DNA from: Arthrobacter sp. CDRTa11
GTDB taxonomy: Bacteria; Actinomycetota; Actinomycetes; Actinomycetales; Micrococcaceae
DNA: 64,000 bases
Assembly (NCBI RefSeq): GCF_026427775.1
Contig: NZ_CP044532.1
Location: 1,116,001-1,180,000, forward strand
Direction: 5' to 3'
Both the position numbers and the translations under genes were made by a program. Position 1 is the stretch's first letter. The number at the start of each line of letters is the position of its first letter. Under the pieces are notes generated by a model. It made no database searches and was not told the origin of the DNA. It saw nothing but the letters and a program-made list of their open reading frames with translations. Below, one piece after another: positions 1-9,958 of the stretch.

Positions 1-500
1 TAGCGCCCCGGGTTTCCGGTTCCGGCGGCCTCATTGACGATGAAGTCCGCGTACCCCAGGAATTCTCCATCGAAGAACGTGGCCTGGAAGACGACGTCGG
101 CCCCGGCCCGGAGAGCAAGTTCCGTTTCCGCCTGCTTGGCCAGGAGGTCCGCGCGCGCGTTCTGGCCGCGGTGGATGGAATAAACGCCGGAACCTCGGTT
201 GGCGTCCCATTCCCCGTACTGGTCGATAAGGCCGGCCAGCACCTTGGCCTCGTGTTCGTCGCCGAGGGCACCGGCACGCCGCTGCATTTCGTCGTCGGGA
301 AACACAGCCTTGGGAGAGCGTCCCAGTTTCTCGTCCAGGATCCGGAGCGTGCGGTACTCGCACTCGCTGGCGGCCACGAGGTCGCTCGCGGAGAACACCA
401 GATCGGCCGGCCCGCCCGTGCCGGGATCAGTGTTGCCGGCCTTAGCGCTGGCAGGAGCCACGCTGGCAGGATCGATGCTGGCAGAATCGAGCAGGAACAA
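1..500 (-). CDS. TM0106-type RecB-like nuclease, N-terminal part (cut by window edge)
   Basis: Only the first ~166 codons are inside the window; the rest lies beyond the left edge. After an Ala/Ser-rich lead of about 30 residues come FSASDLVAASECEYRTLRI and, further on, FFDGEFLGYADF, the pattern of the RecB/Cas4-like PD-(D/E)XK domain of the TM0106 family. Members of that family usually join this nuclease to an AAA-type helicase domain, which would be off-window here. I chose a TTG start (498-500) because no ATG or GTG fits, GGGGAGG lies 5 bases upstream, and an in-frame stop sits at 558-560. Family assignment is from recognised sequence; the role in DNA repair or processing is inferred. Confidence 0.75.
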   Translation of the reverse strand, partial: MFLLDSASIDPASVAPASAKAGNTDPGTGGPADLVFSASDLVAASECEYRTLRILDEKLGRSPKAVFPDDEMQRRAGALGDEHEAKVLAGLIDQYGEWDANRGSGVYSIHRGQNARADLLAKQAETELALRAGADVVFQATFFDGEFLGYADFIVNEAAGTGNPGR

Positions 501-643
501 GGGGGCCTCCCCATTGACGGCTGGCCGGGGGATGGTTCCCTTGGCCTTGTCTTGAATCTAGCAAGAGGGGCTGACAATAACTGCTGCCGGCTTTGTGCTC
601 CCGGACTGAGGCGCCCGCCCGTATAGGGCCCGGATTCGACGCG

Positions 644-1840
644 CTAGTTCTGCGCCGCCCTCACCTGCGCCTTGTCATGCTCCGCATGCGCGCTCCGGAG
701 CAGGTTCATAAACTCGGTCTCGTTGCGGATGAGCCGCTTGTACTTCTCGGGGAGCTTGCGGATCTGGTCCTCTTCCCAGCACATCCTGGCGAAGATCTTG
801 TCCCGCTCGGCCATGTTCGTTTCGTAGTTGAGGTCCAGGTATTCGTTGGCGTGACGCTTGGCGCCGGATACTGCGTTCTTGGCCTTGCCCTTGGGGCTGA
901 AGACGGACGCCAGGACGGTGACAACCAGGACGCCGAGGATCACCGCAAGAGAGGTCTCCGTGCTGACCTCCACCACATTGACATGCTGGCCGTCGTTGAT
1001 GAAGGGCAGGTTGTTTTCGTGCAGCGCGTGCAGGATGAGCTTCACCCCAATGAAGCCCAGAATGGTGGCGAGGCCGTACGAGAGGAAGATGAGGCGGTCC
1101 AGGAGGCCGTCGATCAGGAAGAACAGCTGGCGGAGGCCCAGCAGTGAGAACACTGTGGCGGTGAAGACGATGTACACGTTCTGCGTCAGCCCGAAAATGG
1201 CCGGAATGGAGTCAAGCGCGAACAGGATGTCGGTGCCGCCAATGGCCAGCATCACCAGGAGCATGGGCGTGAGGACGCGTTTGCCGTTTTCAACGGTGAA
1301 CAGCTTGTCGCCGTCGTAGTGCTCCGACGCCGGCAGGAAGCGCCTGGCGAGCCGGACCACCAGGCCCTCGGACTCGTCGTCGTGGCCGTCAGGCTTCAGC
1401 AGGTTGCCGGCGGTGATCAGCAGGATCAGGCCGAAAATGTAGAACACCCAGGCGAAGCTGTTGATCAGCGCCGCGCCCAGCAGGATGAAGGCGGTGCGGG
1501 CAATGAGGGAGAAGACGATGCCGAACAGCAGCACCTTTTGCTGGTCAGCACGCGGCACCCGGAAGCTGGCCATGATGATCAGGAAGACAAAGAGGTTGTC
1601 CACCGACAGGGCCTTCTCCGTGATGTAGCCCGCGAAGTACTCCGTGCCCAGGGTGGGGCCGCCGAGCCACAGCACCCCCAGGCCGAAAAGCAGTGCGATT
1701 CCCACATAGATGCCGGACCAGATGGCCGATTCCTGCAGGGAAGGGGTGTGGGCCTTCCGCACGTGAAAGAAGAAGTCGAAGGCGAGCAGCCCAATGATGC
1801 CCACAACTGTCAGGGTCCAAACGAAGGAAGATACTTCCAT
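644..1840 (-). CDS. TerC/Alx-family integral membrane protein
   Basis: A 398-residue membrane protein with about nine hydrophobic segments. It carries the acidic intramembrane signatures of the TerC family (SVDNLFVFL near residue 80 and LDSIPAIFG near residue 210). Characterised relatives (E. coli Alx, TerC) are linked to manganese export and tellurite resistance, and the same broad role is inferred here. A charged C-terminal tail of about 70 residues (NEYLDLNYETNMAERD onward) follows the last membrane segment. The ATG at 1838-1840 is preceded by a weak purine stretch. The gene lies 114 bp downstream of the recQ stop, on the same strand. I found no convincing manganese riboswitch upstream. 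Confidence 0.9.
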   Translation of the reverse strand: MEVSSFVWTLTVVGIIGLLAFDFFFHVRKAHTPSLQESAIWSGIYVGIALLFGLGVLWLGGPTLGTEYFAGYITEKALSVDNLFVFLIIMASFRVPRADQQKVLLFGIVFSLIARTAFILLGAALINSFAWVFYIFGLILLITAGNLLKPDGHDDESEGLVVRLARRFLPASEHYDGDKLFTVENGKRVLTPMLLVMLAIGGTDILFALDSIPAIFGLTQNVYIVFTATVFSLLGLRQLFFLIDGLLDRLIFLSYGLATILGFIGVKLILHALHENNLPFINDGQHVNVVEVSTETSLAVILGVLVVTVLASVFSPKGKAKNAVSGAKRHANEYLDLNYETNMAERDKIFARMCWEEDQIRKLPEKYKRLIRNETEFMNLLRSAHAEHDKAQVRAAQN

Positions 1841-1954
1841 GGGCGGGCCTTTCGTAGCGACTGGCTTGGTAAGGCGGTCCCAGAATGGTCCTTGGGGGGC
1901 CTTCGGTGCTTACTCCAAGCCTACCCGCGGCCCACCAAGGTCCTTGCAATCGAG

Positions 1955-3664
1955 TCAGTTCTGCCGCAGGAGCTTCTTCTTCGCGACGGCCTTGAGCGAC
2001 AACGTTTTATAGCCCTCCTGCTCGAACAGCACGGTAATCACGTCGGCCTCGGAACGCATCACCAGCCCGGGCCCCCATTTCTTGTGGGTCACGGACGACT
2101 GCACCGGGAACGGCACAGTATCGGCCGCTGTATCAACCCCGGAACCGGAGGCCGGTTCCCGGTCCCGCTCCCCGTCCCGGCCCAGGTCCACGGGCGAAGC
2201 CTGGCAGCTGTCGCAGTTGCCGCACGCCTCGGGGAGGTCTTCGCCGAAGTAGCCCAGCAGGAACTGGCGCCGGCAGCCGCTGGTCTCGGCGTAGCCGCGC
2301 ATCATGGTGATCCGTGACTGGTCAACGCGCTGCCGGGCTTCGGCCAGTTCGACGGCGTCCCGCACCATCGTGGGCAGCGTGGCCTTGGACGTGAGCCGGA
2401 CACCTCGCTTGCCGGTCTTGAGGGCGCCCGCATCCTGGAGCTGGTTCAGCAGTGCCGTGACCCGCCGTGTGGGGAATCCCGTGATTTCGGCGAGGGACGT
2501 CCTGGGCACCGGCCCGTCTGCAGCGCGCAGGATTTTGAGCAGGGCCAGCAGGGACTCCTCGTCCGGCACCTGGGCGGCAAAGAATTTCCGCAGGCCCAGG
2601 TCCTCCGTGCGGTAATGCAGGACGGCGGAGGCCGGCCGTCCGTCCCGGCCGCAGCGGCCAATCTCCTGGTAGTAGGCGTCCAGCGATTCCGGGATGTCCG
2701 CGTGGATCACAAAGCGGACATTGGGCTTGTCGATCCCCATCCCAAAGGCCGTGGTGGCCACCACCATGTCAAGTTCATCGTTCATGAACTGTTGGTGGAT
2801 GGCCTCGCGGTCTGCCGCGGTGCGGCCCGAATGATAGGCCTGCGCCCGGACCCCGTTCTTGGCCAGTTTCGCGGCGTACTTCTCGGTGTCCTTGCGGGTT
2901 GCGGCATACAGGAGGCCGTGCTGCCCTCCGGCTTCCCTGACCAGTTCGCTTGCCTGTTCCACTACCGTGCGGCGCTTGCCCTTGTCCTCATGGTGCCGGA
3001 GCACGGCCAGGCTGATGTTGGGCCGGTCGAAGCCGTGGACCAGGACAAGCGGATCCGTCATGCCGAGCCGTTGGATGATCTCCTCCCGCACCGGGGGAGA
3101 GGCGGTGGCGGTGAGCGCGGCAACCGGGGGATTGCCCAGGCGCTCGCGGACGCTGCCAAGGCCAAGGTAGTCGGGCCGAAAATCGTGACCCCAGGCGGAG
3201 ACGCAATGCGCCTCGTCCACCACAAAAAGCGCTATGTCCAGGGATGCCAGCCGTTCCACGGTTTCCTGCTTGGCCAGCTGCTCCGGAGCCAGGAACACCA
3301 TGGCCGCCGTGCCCGCCTCCACTGCCTGCCACGCTTCGTCCACCTCCGTTTCACTGCGGGAGGAGTTGATGGCGACGGCGGCATCCGGGCCCAGCGCTTC
3401 CTCCAGGCCGTCCAGCTGATCCTCCTGCAGGGCAATAAGCGGTGAAACCACGACGGCGGGGCGCCCCGCCTGCCGGTGCAGGTGCACCGCAGCTACTTGA
3501 TAGATGGCTGACTTCCCGTAGCCGGTGGGCATCACCGCCAGGACATCCCGGCCGCGGGCCAGCGCTTCCATGCCGGCCAGTTGGCCGTGTTGGAGGTGTG
3601 TTAGGGAAAAAGCGGAAGCCGCAAGTGTGCTGAGCGCGGCGGACAGGGCAGGGTTCTCGGACAT
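1955..3664 (-). CDS. recQ: ATP-dependent DNA helicase RecQ
   Basis: A 569-residue superfamily 2 helicase that unwinds DNA 3' to 5' during recombinational repair. Visible motifs in order: the Walker A-type PTGYGKS, the DEAH box within [14 protein letters not shown], the motif VI region (IGRCGRDGR), and the zinc-binding Cys cluster [13 protein letters not shown]...CGNCDSC. The C-terminus has a short basic domain ([10 protein letters not shown] ... [10 protein letters not shown]) in place of an obvious HRDC domain, as in many actinobacterial RecQ proteins. The reading frame stays open much further upstream, to 3916, but that would overlap the divergent molybdoenzyme gene. The ATG at 3662-3664 with GGAG 9 bases upstream is the better start. 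Confidence 0.93.
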   Translation of the reverse strand: MSENPALSAALSTLAASAFSLTHLQHGQLAGMEALARGRDVLAVMPTGYGKSAIYQVAAVHLHRQAGRPAVVVSPLIALQEDQLDGLEEALGPDAAVAINSSRSETEVDEAWQAVEAGTAAMVFLAPEQLAKQETVERLASLDIALFVVDEAHCVSAWGHDFRPDYLGLGSVRERLGNPPVAALTATASPPVREEIIQRLGMTDPLVLVHGFDRPNISLAVLRHHEDKGKRRTVVEQASELVREAGGQHGLLYAATRKDTEKYAAKLAKNGVRAQAYHSGRTAADREAIHQQFMNDELDMVVATTAFGMGIDKPNVRFVIHADIPESLDAYYQEIGRCGRDGRPASAVLHYRTEDLGLRKFFAAQVPDEESLLALLKILRAADGPVPRTSLAEITGFPTRRVTALLNQLQDAGALKTGKRGVRLTSKATLPTMVRDAVELAEARQRVDQSRITMMRGYAETSGCRRQFLLGYFGEDLPEACGNCDSCQASPVDLGRDGERDREPASGSGVDTAADTVPFPVQSSVTHKKWGPGLVMRSEADVITVLFEQEGYKTLSLKAVAKKKLLRQN

Positions 3665-3873
3665 CTGGACAAGCTCCGGAAAATGGTTCCTGCGGCCGCT
3701 TGCTTCAGCCGTGGTGACAAGCCTAGCGCGGGTGGCCACCCGCCGTCGCTCTTTGGCATCCCGGCATCCTCCTTGACTTCCACCGCCGGCTGAACAACTG
3801 TGGAAAGTGAGCGTTCCTGGCAGCGAAACCGGGTGTTCTGCGGGAACCGTCAGTGAGGCAAGGAGAGTGCACG

Positions 3874-6171
3874 GTGACGCGCAAGAATCCGCGGGTTGAA
3901 GAGGCCGACGAGTCAAAGCTGGAAGTCAAGGGCCACCCGAAAACGTGGGCTGCCGGCATTCCCGGCGTTTATCACTCCATGAAACCCGCCCTCGAACATA
4001 TGGGGCCGGACCGGACCCGGAAAACCCTCCTGGCACTGAACCAGAAGGACGGCTTCGACTGCATGAGCTGCGCCTGGCCCGATCCGGGGCACCGCAAGAC
4101 GTTCGAATTTTGCGAGAACGGCGCCAAGGCGGTCACCTGGGAAGCCACACCGGTGGTGATCGGCTCTGAATTCTGGGCCGAACATCCTGTCAGCGAGCTG
4201 CGGGAGAGGTCGGAGTACTGGCTGGGGATGCAGGGCCGCCTCACGGAACCGGTGTACAAGGCGGCGGGGGAGGACCATTACCGTCCCGTCAGCTGGGACC
4301 AGGCGTTCACCATCGTCGCGGACAAGCTGAACGGCCTGGCCAGCCCCGATGAGGCCACGTTCTACACCAGCGGCCGGACCTCCAACGAGGCCGCGTTCCT
4401 GTACCAGCTCTTCGTCCGGGGATACGGCACCAACAACTTGCCGGACTGTTCCAACATGTGCCACGAATCCTCAGGCTGGGCGATGGGCCAGACCATCGGC
4501 ATCGGCAAGGCCACCATCTCCTATGACGATTTCGCCAAGGCGGACCTGATCATCATCATGGGCCAGAACCCCGGCACGAACCACCCGCGGATGCTGACCG
4601 CCCTGGAAGAGGCCAAGGAGGCCGGTGCCAGCATTGTGGCGGTGAATCCGCTGCCGGAGGCCGGGCTGATGCGGTACAAGAACCCGCAAAAGGTCAAGGG
4701 CATCGTGGGCCGGGGGACCGACCTCGCCGACCAGTTCATGCAGGTCCGGATCGGCGGGGACATGGCTTTGCTGCAGGCAGTCTCCAAGCGGGTGCTCGAG
4801 GCCGAGGCCAGGAACCCCGGCACCGTGCTGGACCACCAGTTCCTGGCCGAACACTGCCAGGGGCTGGCCGAACTCCAGGCCCACCTTGCAGACCTGGACG
4901 AGGCCGCCGTCCTGGAGGCCACCGGGCTGCGCGTGGAGGAGATTGACGAACTGGCGGACCGTTACCTCAAGGCCGAGAAGGTGATCATCACCTGGGCCAT
5001 GGGCATCACGCAGCACAAAAAGGGCGTTGCCACCATCAAGGAGATCATCAACCTGCTGCTGCTTCGCGGAAACATGGGCAAGCCCGGTGCCGGCGCCTCG
5101 CCCATCCGCGGGCACAGCAACGTCCAGGGAGACCGCACCATGGGCATCTGGGAGCAGATGCCGCCGGCGTTCCTGGACGCGCTGGACAGGGAGTTCAGCT
5201 TTGACGCGCCCCGCACGCACGGCGCCGATTCTGTGGAAACCATCCGGAAAATGCGCGACGGCGGGATCAAGGTTTTCGTCGGGCTGGGCGGCAACCTGAT
5301 GGGCGCCATTTCAGACACGCAGACGGCCTGGGCAGCCATGGAAAACACGGAGCTGTCCGTCCAGATTTCCACCAAGCTCAACCGCTCCCACACCGTGACC
5401 GGGGCAGAGGCCATGATCCTGCCCACGCTGGGCCGGACCGAAATCGACCTGCAGGAATCGGGGCCGCAGTTCGTGTCCGTCGAGGACACCGTCTGCGCGG
5501 TCCACCCCTCGCACGGAACCGTCAAGCCGGTGGCACCGGGGCTGCTGTCCGAGGTGGCAATCGTCAGCAGGCTGGCCCACGGGGTGCTGGGTGATTCCAT
5601 CCAGGCTGACTGGGACGGGTTCGAAAAGAACTATGACCTGATCCGTGACCACATTTCCCATGTGGTGAACGGCTGCGAGGACTACAACCGGAAGATCCGC
5701 CAGGAGGGCGGCTTTGTCCTGCCGAACGGGCCCAGGGATTCCCGCACGTTCAACACCCCCACGGGAAAGGCAATGCTCACGGTCAACCAGCTCGAGCATG
5801 TGGAGCGGCCGCCGGGCACCCTGATCCTGCAGAGCATGCGCTCCCATGACCAGTTCAACACCACCATCTACGGCCACAACGACAGGTACCGCGGCATCAA
5901 AAAAGGCCGCGACGTGGTGTTTGTCAGCCCGCAGGACCTGGCTGAACTGGGGCTCACCGACGGCCAGCACGTGGACATCCACGGGGTGCACCACGACAAT
6001 TTGGAGCGGGTGCTGCGGAACTTCCGGGTGGTTTCGTACCCCACCGCCACTGGGTGTGCTGCCGCGTACTATCCGGAGGCCAACGTCCTGGTCCCGCTGG
6101 ACAGTGTTGCCGAAGGTAGCCAGACGCCGGTGTCCAAGGCCGTCATCGTGAGGCTGGAGCCGGTGGAATAG
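3874..6171 (+). CDS. FdhF/YdeP-family molybdopterin oxidoreductase
   Basis: A 765-residue molybdopterin-dependent oxidoreductase of the FdhF/YdeP type, a cytoplasmic relative of formate dehydrogenase H. Cys63, Cys66 and Cys80 ([18 protein letters not shown]) form a reduced Cys cluster. Cys196-His197 (NMCHESSGW) align with the selenocysteine-histidine pair of formate dehydrogenase H, so the metal ligand and proton-shuttle positions are kept as Cys-His. [10 protein letters not shown] is a cofactor-contact motif. E. coli YdeP is tied to acid resistance, but its substrate is unknown, and I do not assign one here. The GTG at 3874 with AGGAG nine bases upstream is preferred over the GTG at 3853. 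The gene is divergent from recQ and stands alone. Confidence 0.9.
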   Translation: MTRKNPRVEEADESKLEVKGHPKTWAAGIPGVYHSMKPALEHMGPDRTRKTLLALNQKDGFDCMSCAWPDPGHRKTFEFCENGAKAVTWEATPVVIGSEFWAEHPVSELRERSEYWLGMQGRLTEPVYKAAGEDHYRPVSWDQAFTIVADKLNGLASPDEATFYTSGRTSNEAAFLYQLFVRGYGTNNLPDCSNMCHESSGWAMGQTIGIGKATISYDDFAKADLIIIMGQNPGTNHPRMLTALEEAKEAGASIVAVNPLPEAGLMRYKNPQKVKGIVGRGTDLADQFMQVRIGGDMALLQAVSKRVLEAEARNPGTVLDHQFLAEHCQGLAELQAHLADLDEAAVLEATGLRVEEIDELADRYLKAEKVIITWAMGITQHKKGVATIKEIINLLLLRGNMGKPGAGASPIRGHSNVQGDRTMGIWEQMPPAFLDALDREFSFDAPRTHGADSVETIRKMRDGGIKVFVGLGGNLMGAISDTQTAWAAMENTELSVQISTKLNRSHTVTGAEAMILPTLGRTEIDLQESGPQFVSVEDTVCAVHPSHGTVKPVAPGLLSEVAIVSRLAHGVLGDSIQADWDGFEKNYDLIRDHISHVVNGCEDYNRKIRQEGGFVLPNGPRDSRTFNTPTGKAMLTVNQLEHVERPPGTLILQSMRSHDQFNTTIYGHNDRYRGIKKGRDVVFVSPQDLAELGLTDGQHVDIHGVHHDNLERVLRNFRVVSYPTATGCAAAYYPEANVLVPLDSVAEGSQTPVSKAVIVRLEPVE

Positions 6172-6294
6172 ACCCTCTGGCGCGTGCTGGCAGACCAGCG
6201 TAGCGTCGGTTCGGGGACGATGCATTGCTGTGGCCGGAGGGCAGCCCAAGTGAAGGCCACGGCACCCAGTTAAATGCTTGTTGGAGGAGCCGGG

Positions 6295-8493
6295 ATGGCT
6301 GGATGGAATGCCGATACTGCGGCAGGGCCCCTGGGGGCCGGGACGGTTACTTTGGTGGAGGGATCGTCCTTTTGTATTTCCTTACCGAATGGGGATATCG
6401 AATCCGAGCATCCGCACGGCGTTTTTGTGCAGGACAGCCGGATCCTTTCGGGCTGGCGCCTCACCATCAACGGGCACGAGATTGAACCCCTGGTGGCGGA
6501 GGCCAAGGAACCGTTCCGCGCGCTGTTGGTAGGCAGGGTCATCCGCACGGACGGCTACGCGGACAGCCCGCTGATTGTGGAACGGCTGCGCGAGGTGGGC
6601 GCGGGCATCCAGGAACTGCTCACTGTCCGCAATTATTCGCCCGCCCCGGCAGAATGCCTGATCTCACTGACGGTTGAGGCGGATTTCGCTGATCTCTTTG
6701 AGGTGAAGGAGGCCCGGATCCATCGCCACTGGGAAGAAACCCGGGAGGTGGACGGGGACACGTTAATCCTCCGGTCCCTCTGGCAGGGTGTCCGGAAGGG
6801 CATCCGCGTCCAGGCTCCGGGCGCAAACTTCACGGAGGAGGCATTGACCTACCGCGTGTCCATCGCCGCCCACGCGCAATGGAGCACCATCCTCACTGTA
6901 GTTCCCACCGGCGATACGCCCAGTCCGCCGCCGCCATCGTTCGTTCACCCTGACGAGGAGGGATTGTCCCCGCGCGACGTCCGCCGGCAGGAATGGGTGG
7001 CCAAGATTCCCGTGCTGCACATGGGCAACCGGTCCATCGAACGGACGCTGCGGCGCAGCTACGACGATCTGGGCGCCCTGCGCATCGAGGATCCCAATCA
7101 TCCGGAGCGTGTGGTGGTGGCCGCCGGCGCACCCTGGTTCATGACGCTCTTTGGCCGGGACTCGTTGTTGGCCTCGGAAATGGCGCTGCCGGTGGATCCC
7201 TCCCTTGCCCTGGGCACGTTGCAGACGCTGGCGGACAGGCAAGGCACGGTGGTGGATCCGATGAGCGAGGAGGAACCGGGCAAAATCCTGCACGAGGTCA
7301 GGCTCGACGTCTCCAGCGGGCTGTCGCTGGGCGGAAAGTCCGTCTACTACGGCAGCGTGGACGCCACCCCGCTGTTTGTGGTGGTGCTTGGCTCCGCAAG
7401 CCGCTACGGATTCTTCGCAGAAACCATCTCCGCTTTGATGCCCCATGCGGACCGGGCGCTGGACTGGATCAGCGAATACGGGGACAAGGACGGGGACGGG
7501 TTCGTGGAGTACCAGCGGCTCAACCCCCGGGGGCTCATTAACCAGGGCTGGAAGGACTCCTGGGACGGCATCAACTTCGCCGACGGGAGCATGGCCGAGG
7601 GCTCGATCGCGCTCTGCGAGGTGCAGGGCTACGTTTACGCGGCCTACACAGGGCGTGCCTGGATGGCCTACGACGCCGGCGACACAGCCACGGCCACCCG
7701 CTACGCTGACAAGGCGGCGCAGCTCAAGAAGCAGTTCAACGAGCAGTTCTGGATGCCGGACCGCGGGTACTACGCGGTGGCCTTGGACGGCCGGAAGCGG
7801 CAGGTGGACGCGTGCGCATCCAACATGGGCCACTGCCTGGTGTATGGCCTCGTCGACGAGGACAAGGCGCCGCAAGTAGTGGAGCACCTGATGTCTCCAG
7901 AAATGTTCAGCGGCTGGGGCGTACGCACCCTGGCAAGCAACATGGGTGCCTACAACCCGGCCAGCTACCACAACGGCTCCGTCTGGCCGCATGACAATGC
8001 GCTGATCGCCAGCGGCCTGCTGCGGTACGGGTTCATCGCCGAAGCGCAGCGCATTTCCACTGCCCTGCTGGAAGCTGCCGAGTACTCCGGCGGCCGGCTG
8101 CCTGAGCTGTTTTGCGGCTTCAGCCGGGACCAGATCGCCGAACCGGTGCCGTATCCCACAGCCTGCTCGCCCCAGGCCTGGGCGGCCACCACACCCATTC
8201 GCCTGGTGACCAGCCTGATGCGGTACGACACCCACGTTTCCCTCGGCGGCGTATGGGTGGATCCTGTCCTGCCGGAATCGTATGGCGACCTGCACATCAG
8301 CAACGCACCCCTGGCTGGTGGCCGGATCACCATTGACATCTCCAACTCAAAGCCGTCTGTCCAGGGCCTTCCGGAAGGGTTGGAACTGCGCCAGGGACGG
8401 CGGCCCTATTTGACGCAGCTGGTGGAGGAAGCGGGGCTTGACCGTGACGCGAACCGCAGCTGGATGGCATCCGGACGGAGCGGCTCGCCCTAG
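6295..8493 (+). CDS. Amylo-alpha-1,6-glucosidase-type (glycogen debranching) protein
   Basis: A 732-residue protein with an N-terminal beta domain typical of actinobacterial 'glycogen debranching N-terminal' proteins (HPHGVFVQDSRILSGWRL, about residues 35-60). A six-hairpin (alpha/alpha)6 barrel follows from about residue 250, with GAPWFMTLFGRDSLLASEMA, QGWKDSWDGI and NGSVWPHDNALIA. This architecture hydrolyses alpha-1,6 branches or related alpha-glucosides; some relatives act on small glucosides instead, so the exact substrate is open. There is no signal peptide, so it is cytoplasmic. The ATG at 6295 has an excellent GGAGGAG five bases upstream. The GNAT gene begins 9 bp after its stop and is probably co-transcribed. 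Confidence 0.85.
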   Translation: MAGWNADTAAGPLGAGTVTLVEGSSFCISLPNGDIESEHPHGVFVQDSRILSGWRLTINGHEIEPLVAEAKEPFRALLVGRVIRTDGYADSPLIVERLREVGAGIQELLTVRNYSPAPAECLISLTVEADFADLFEVKEARIHRHWEETREVDGDTLILRSLWQGVRKGIRVQAPGANFTEEALTYRVSIAAHAQWSTILTVVPTGDTPSPPPPSFVHPDEEGLSPRDVRRQEWVAKIPVLHMGNRSIERTLRRSYDDLGALRIEDPNHPERVVVAAGAPWFMTLFGRDSLLASEMALPVDPSLALGTLQTLADRQGTVVDPMSEEEPGKILHEVRLDVSSGLSLGGKSVYYGSVDATPLFVVVLGSASRYGFFAETISALMPHADRALDWISEYGDKDGDGFVEYQRLNPRGLINQGWKDSWDGINFADGSMAEGSIALCEVQGYVYAAYTGRAWMAYDAGDTATATRYADKAAQLKKQFNEQFWMPDRGYYAVALDGRKRQVDACASNMGHCLVYGLVDEDKAPQVVEHLMSPEMFSGWGVRTLASNMGAYNPASYHNGSVWPHDNALIASGLLRYGFIAEAQRISTALLEAAEYSGGRLPELFCGFSRDQIAEPVPYPTACSPQAWAATTPIRLVTSLMRYDTHVSLGGVWVDPVLPESYGDLHISNAPLAGGRITIDISNSKPSVQGLPEGLELRQGRRPYLTQLVEEAGLDRDANRSWMASGRSGSP

Positions 8494-8502
8494 AGTAAAC
8501 CC

Positions 8503-8946
8503 ATGCCAATTGTTCGAGAGGGACTTCCAGAAGACATGCCCGGCCTGGCTGCACTGCGCGCAACGTGGGCCGCCGAGCAGGACCCGGCTGCCGCGGAGGA
8601 TCCGGATTTCGAGGCGGCCTTCCGTGACTGGGCGGACGCCAACCCCCGCAAGGTGTTCGTGGCTGAGCAGGATGGCGAGCTCGTCGGCATGCTGAACCTG
8701 ATGATCTTCCAGCGGATGCCCAAACCGAGGAAGGAAGCCTCGTGCTGGGTTTACCTCGGCAATGTTTATGTGCTGCCGCAGCACCGGAACGCCGGCATCG
8801 GACGCCGCCTGGTGGAAGCGTCCGTCGCCTTCGCGCAAAGCATCGGAGCGGCACGGATGGTCCTGTCACCCTCCGCCGACTCCCGCAGCTTCTACTCGCG
8901 CTTAGGCTTCCAGCCGGCCGAAGAACTGGACATTCGAAAGTTCTGA
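8503..8946 (+). CDS. GNAT-family N-acetyltransferase
   Basis: A 147-residue single-domain acetyltransferase that would transfer acetyl from acetyl-CoA to an unknown amine. It shows the GNAT layout: a beta4 strand with WVYLGNVYVLPQHRNAGIGR, where QHRNAGIGR is the acetyl-CoA pyrophosphate loop, and a C-terminal SFYSRLGFQPAEEL typical of the last GNAT strands. It starts 9 bp after the debranching-type gene on the same strand, with only a weak ribosome site, so translation may be coupled. The substrate cannot be read from the sequence. Confidence 0.85.
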   Translation: MPIVREGLPEDMPGLAALRATWAAEQDPAAAEDPDFEAAFRDWADANPRKVFVAEQDGELVGMLNLMIFQRMPKPRKEASCWVYLGNVYVLPQHRNAGIGRRLVEASVAFAQSIGAARMVLSPSADSRSFYSRLGFQPAEELDIRKF

Positions 8947-9024
8947 CAGCCTAACGGCGCACGCAAAAGGGTCAGGCTAGCGGTGCAGGCCAACACAGCG
9001 TCAACCGCCGGTTGACACTGTCAA

Positions 9025-9354
9025 CTACTGCGCCGTGTCCGCCCAGCCCTTGCTGGCCGGACCGCCGTCGGCCCCGTCCCCGCAGAGCTGGAACGCGACG
9101 TCGGCAGCTTTGGAGACCGCAGCGGCGGAAGACGCTGTGGACCCGGCACTGCCTGTTCCCGCCTCAAGGCCGGCGGCGTAGCCAACCATAAACGTGGTCA
9201 CCGGAGCAGCCGCGTGAATCACGGAGGCCGCGGATTTCCTGGCGAGCTCCAGGAGCAGATCCTGATCCACCTCTAGGTCCAGGATCTGCAGCGCCTGGGC
9301 CAGCCGCTGGCTCCACTCGTCCAGGATGCGCAGTTCGTCGTTGTCGGCTGCCAT
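9025..9354 (-). CDS. DUF6457-type small protein
   Basis: A 109-residue, Ala-rich helical protein with an N-terminal segment (ILDEWSQRLAQALQILDLEV) followed by ARKSAASVIHAAAPVTTFMV. This matches the DUF6457 family of actinobacteria, often found beside or fused to molybdopterin-guanine dinucleotide synthesis proteins. That association fits a molybdoenzyme gene a few kilobases away at 3.9-6.2 kb, but a direct link is inference. The start ATG at 9352-9354 has a GGAGGGAAC-type site just upstream. It is convergent with the GNAT gene at 8503. Confidence 0.7.
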   Translation of the reverse strand: MAADNDELRILDEWSQRLAQALQILDLEVDQDLLLELARKSAASVIHAAAPVTTFMVGYAAGLEAGTGSAGSTASSAAAVSKAADVAFQLCGDGADGGPASKGWADTAQ

Positions 9355-9522
9355 GTTCCCTCCTCGCTAGCCCGGTCCGGACTGACCGGTGCCCAAGACA
9401 CTACAAGCCTTTGCGGACTAAGTCACCGGCCTGCCCGTGGGTGCGCATGGAAATCTGGCAAGGAAATAAGGGCAGCCGCGGTGAGGTTAGGCTGAAGAGA
9501 CGCAGATTCCGAGGAGATCCAC

Positions 9523-9873
9523 ATGAGTGATATCACTATCCGCCACAACCCGGACCGGGAGCGCTTTGAAGTGCTGGACGCCGGCAACGTGATTGGCAAG
9601 GCCGCGTACAAAGAGTACGACGGCGGCGCCTCACCGCAGCGGATTTTCTATCACACCGTGATCAACGAGGAATACGGCGGCCAGGGCCTGGCAGGCAAGC
9701 TCGCCACCGTGGCCCTGGATGAAACCGTCGCGGCAGGCATCGCCATTGTGCCGGTGTGCCCCTTCATCAAGAAGTTCCTCACTAAGCATCCTGAGTACTC
9801 CGCCAACACCGCTGCTACAACACCGGCGCACCCGGAGTTCCTGAACGAGCCTTCTCCCCGTGCCCGGGCGTAA
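9523..9873 (+). CDS. YjdJ/Gtn-like small GNAT-family acetyltransferase
   Basis: A 116-residue protein of the short 'Acetyltransf_CG' class, about half the length of normal GNAT enzymes. The visible signature is VINEEYGGQGLAGKLATVALDET, in which GGQGLA corresponds to the CoA-binding turn, followed by VPVCPFIKKFLTKHPEY, the conserved Cys-Pro and His-Pro end of this family. Relatives bind acetyl-CoA, but their physiological acceptors are largely unknown. It has its own promoter region (9355-9522), shared divergently with the DUF6457 gene, and a good ribosome site (GAGGAGATCCAC ATG). Confidence 0.85.
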   Translation: MSDITIRHNPDRERFEVLDAGNVIGKAAYKEYDGGASPQRIFYHTVINEEYGGQGLAGKLATVALDETVAAGIAIVPVCPFIKKFLTKHPEYSANTAATTPAHPEFLNEPSPRARA

Positions 9874-9958
9874 CCACCTGCGGGCGGTAGCGTCTTCCCT
9901 TCGGGCCAGCGACGGGAAAGGCTCCCCGGGCTTCATGAACTCGTGAATCCGGAACCAC

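Noticed and set aside
1841..1954. Manganese (yybP-ykoY) riboswitch upstream of the TerC-family gene
   Set aside because: I could not find the conserved GGGGAGUAG-type core or the paired loops in the leader; only a loosely similar GGAGTA stretch is present.
1319..2317. 332-codon plus-strand open frame across the TerC and RecQ genes
   Set aside because: Spans the ends of two real minus-strand genes and their intergenic gap; charged low-complexity product; a shadow.
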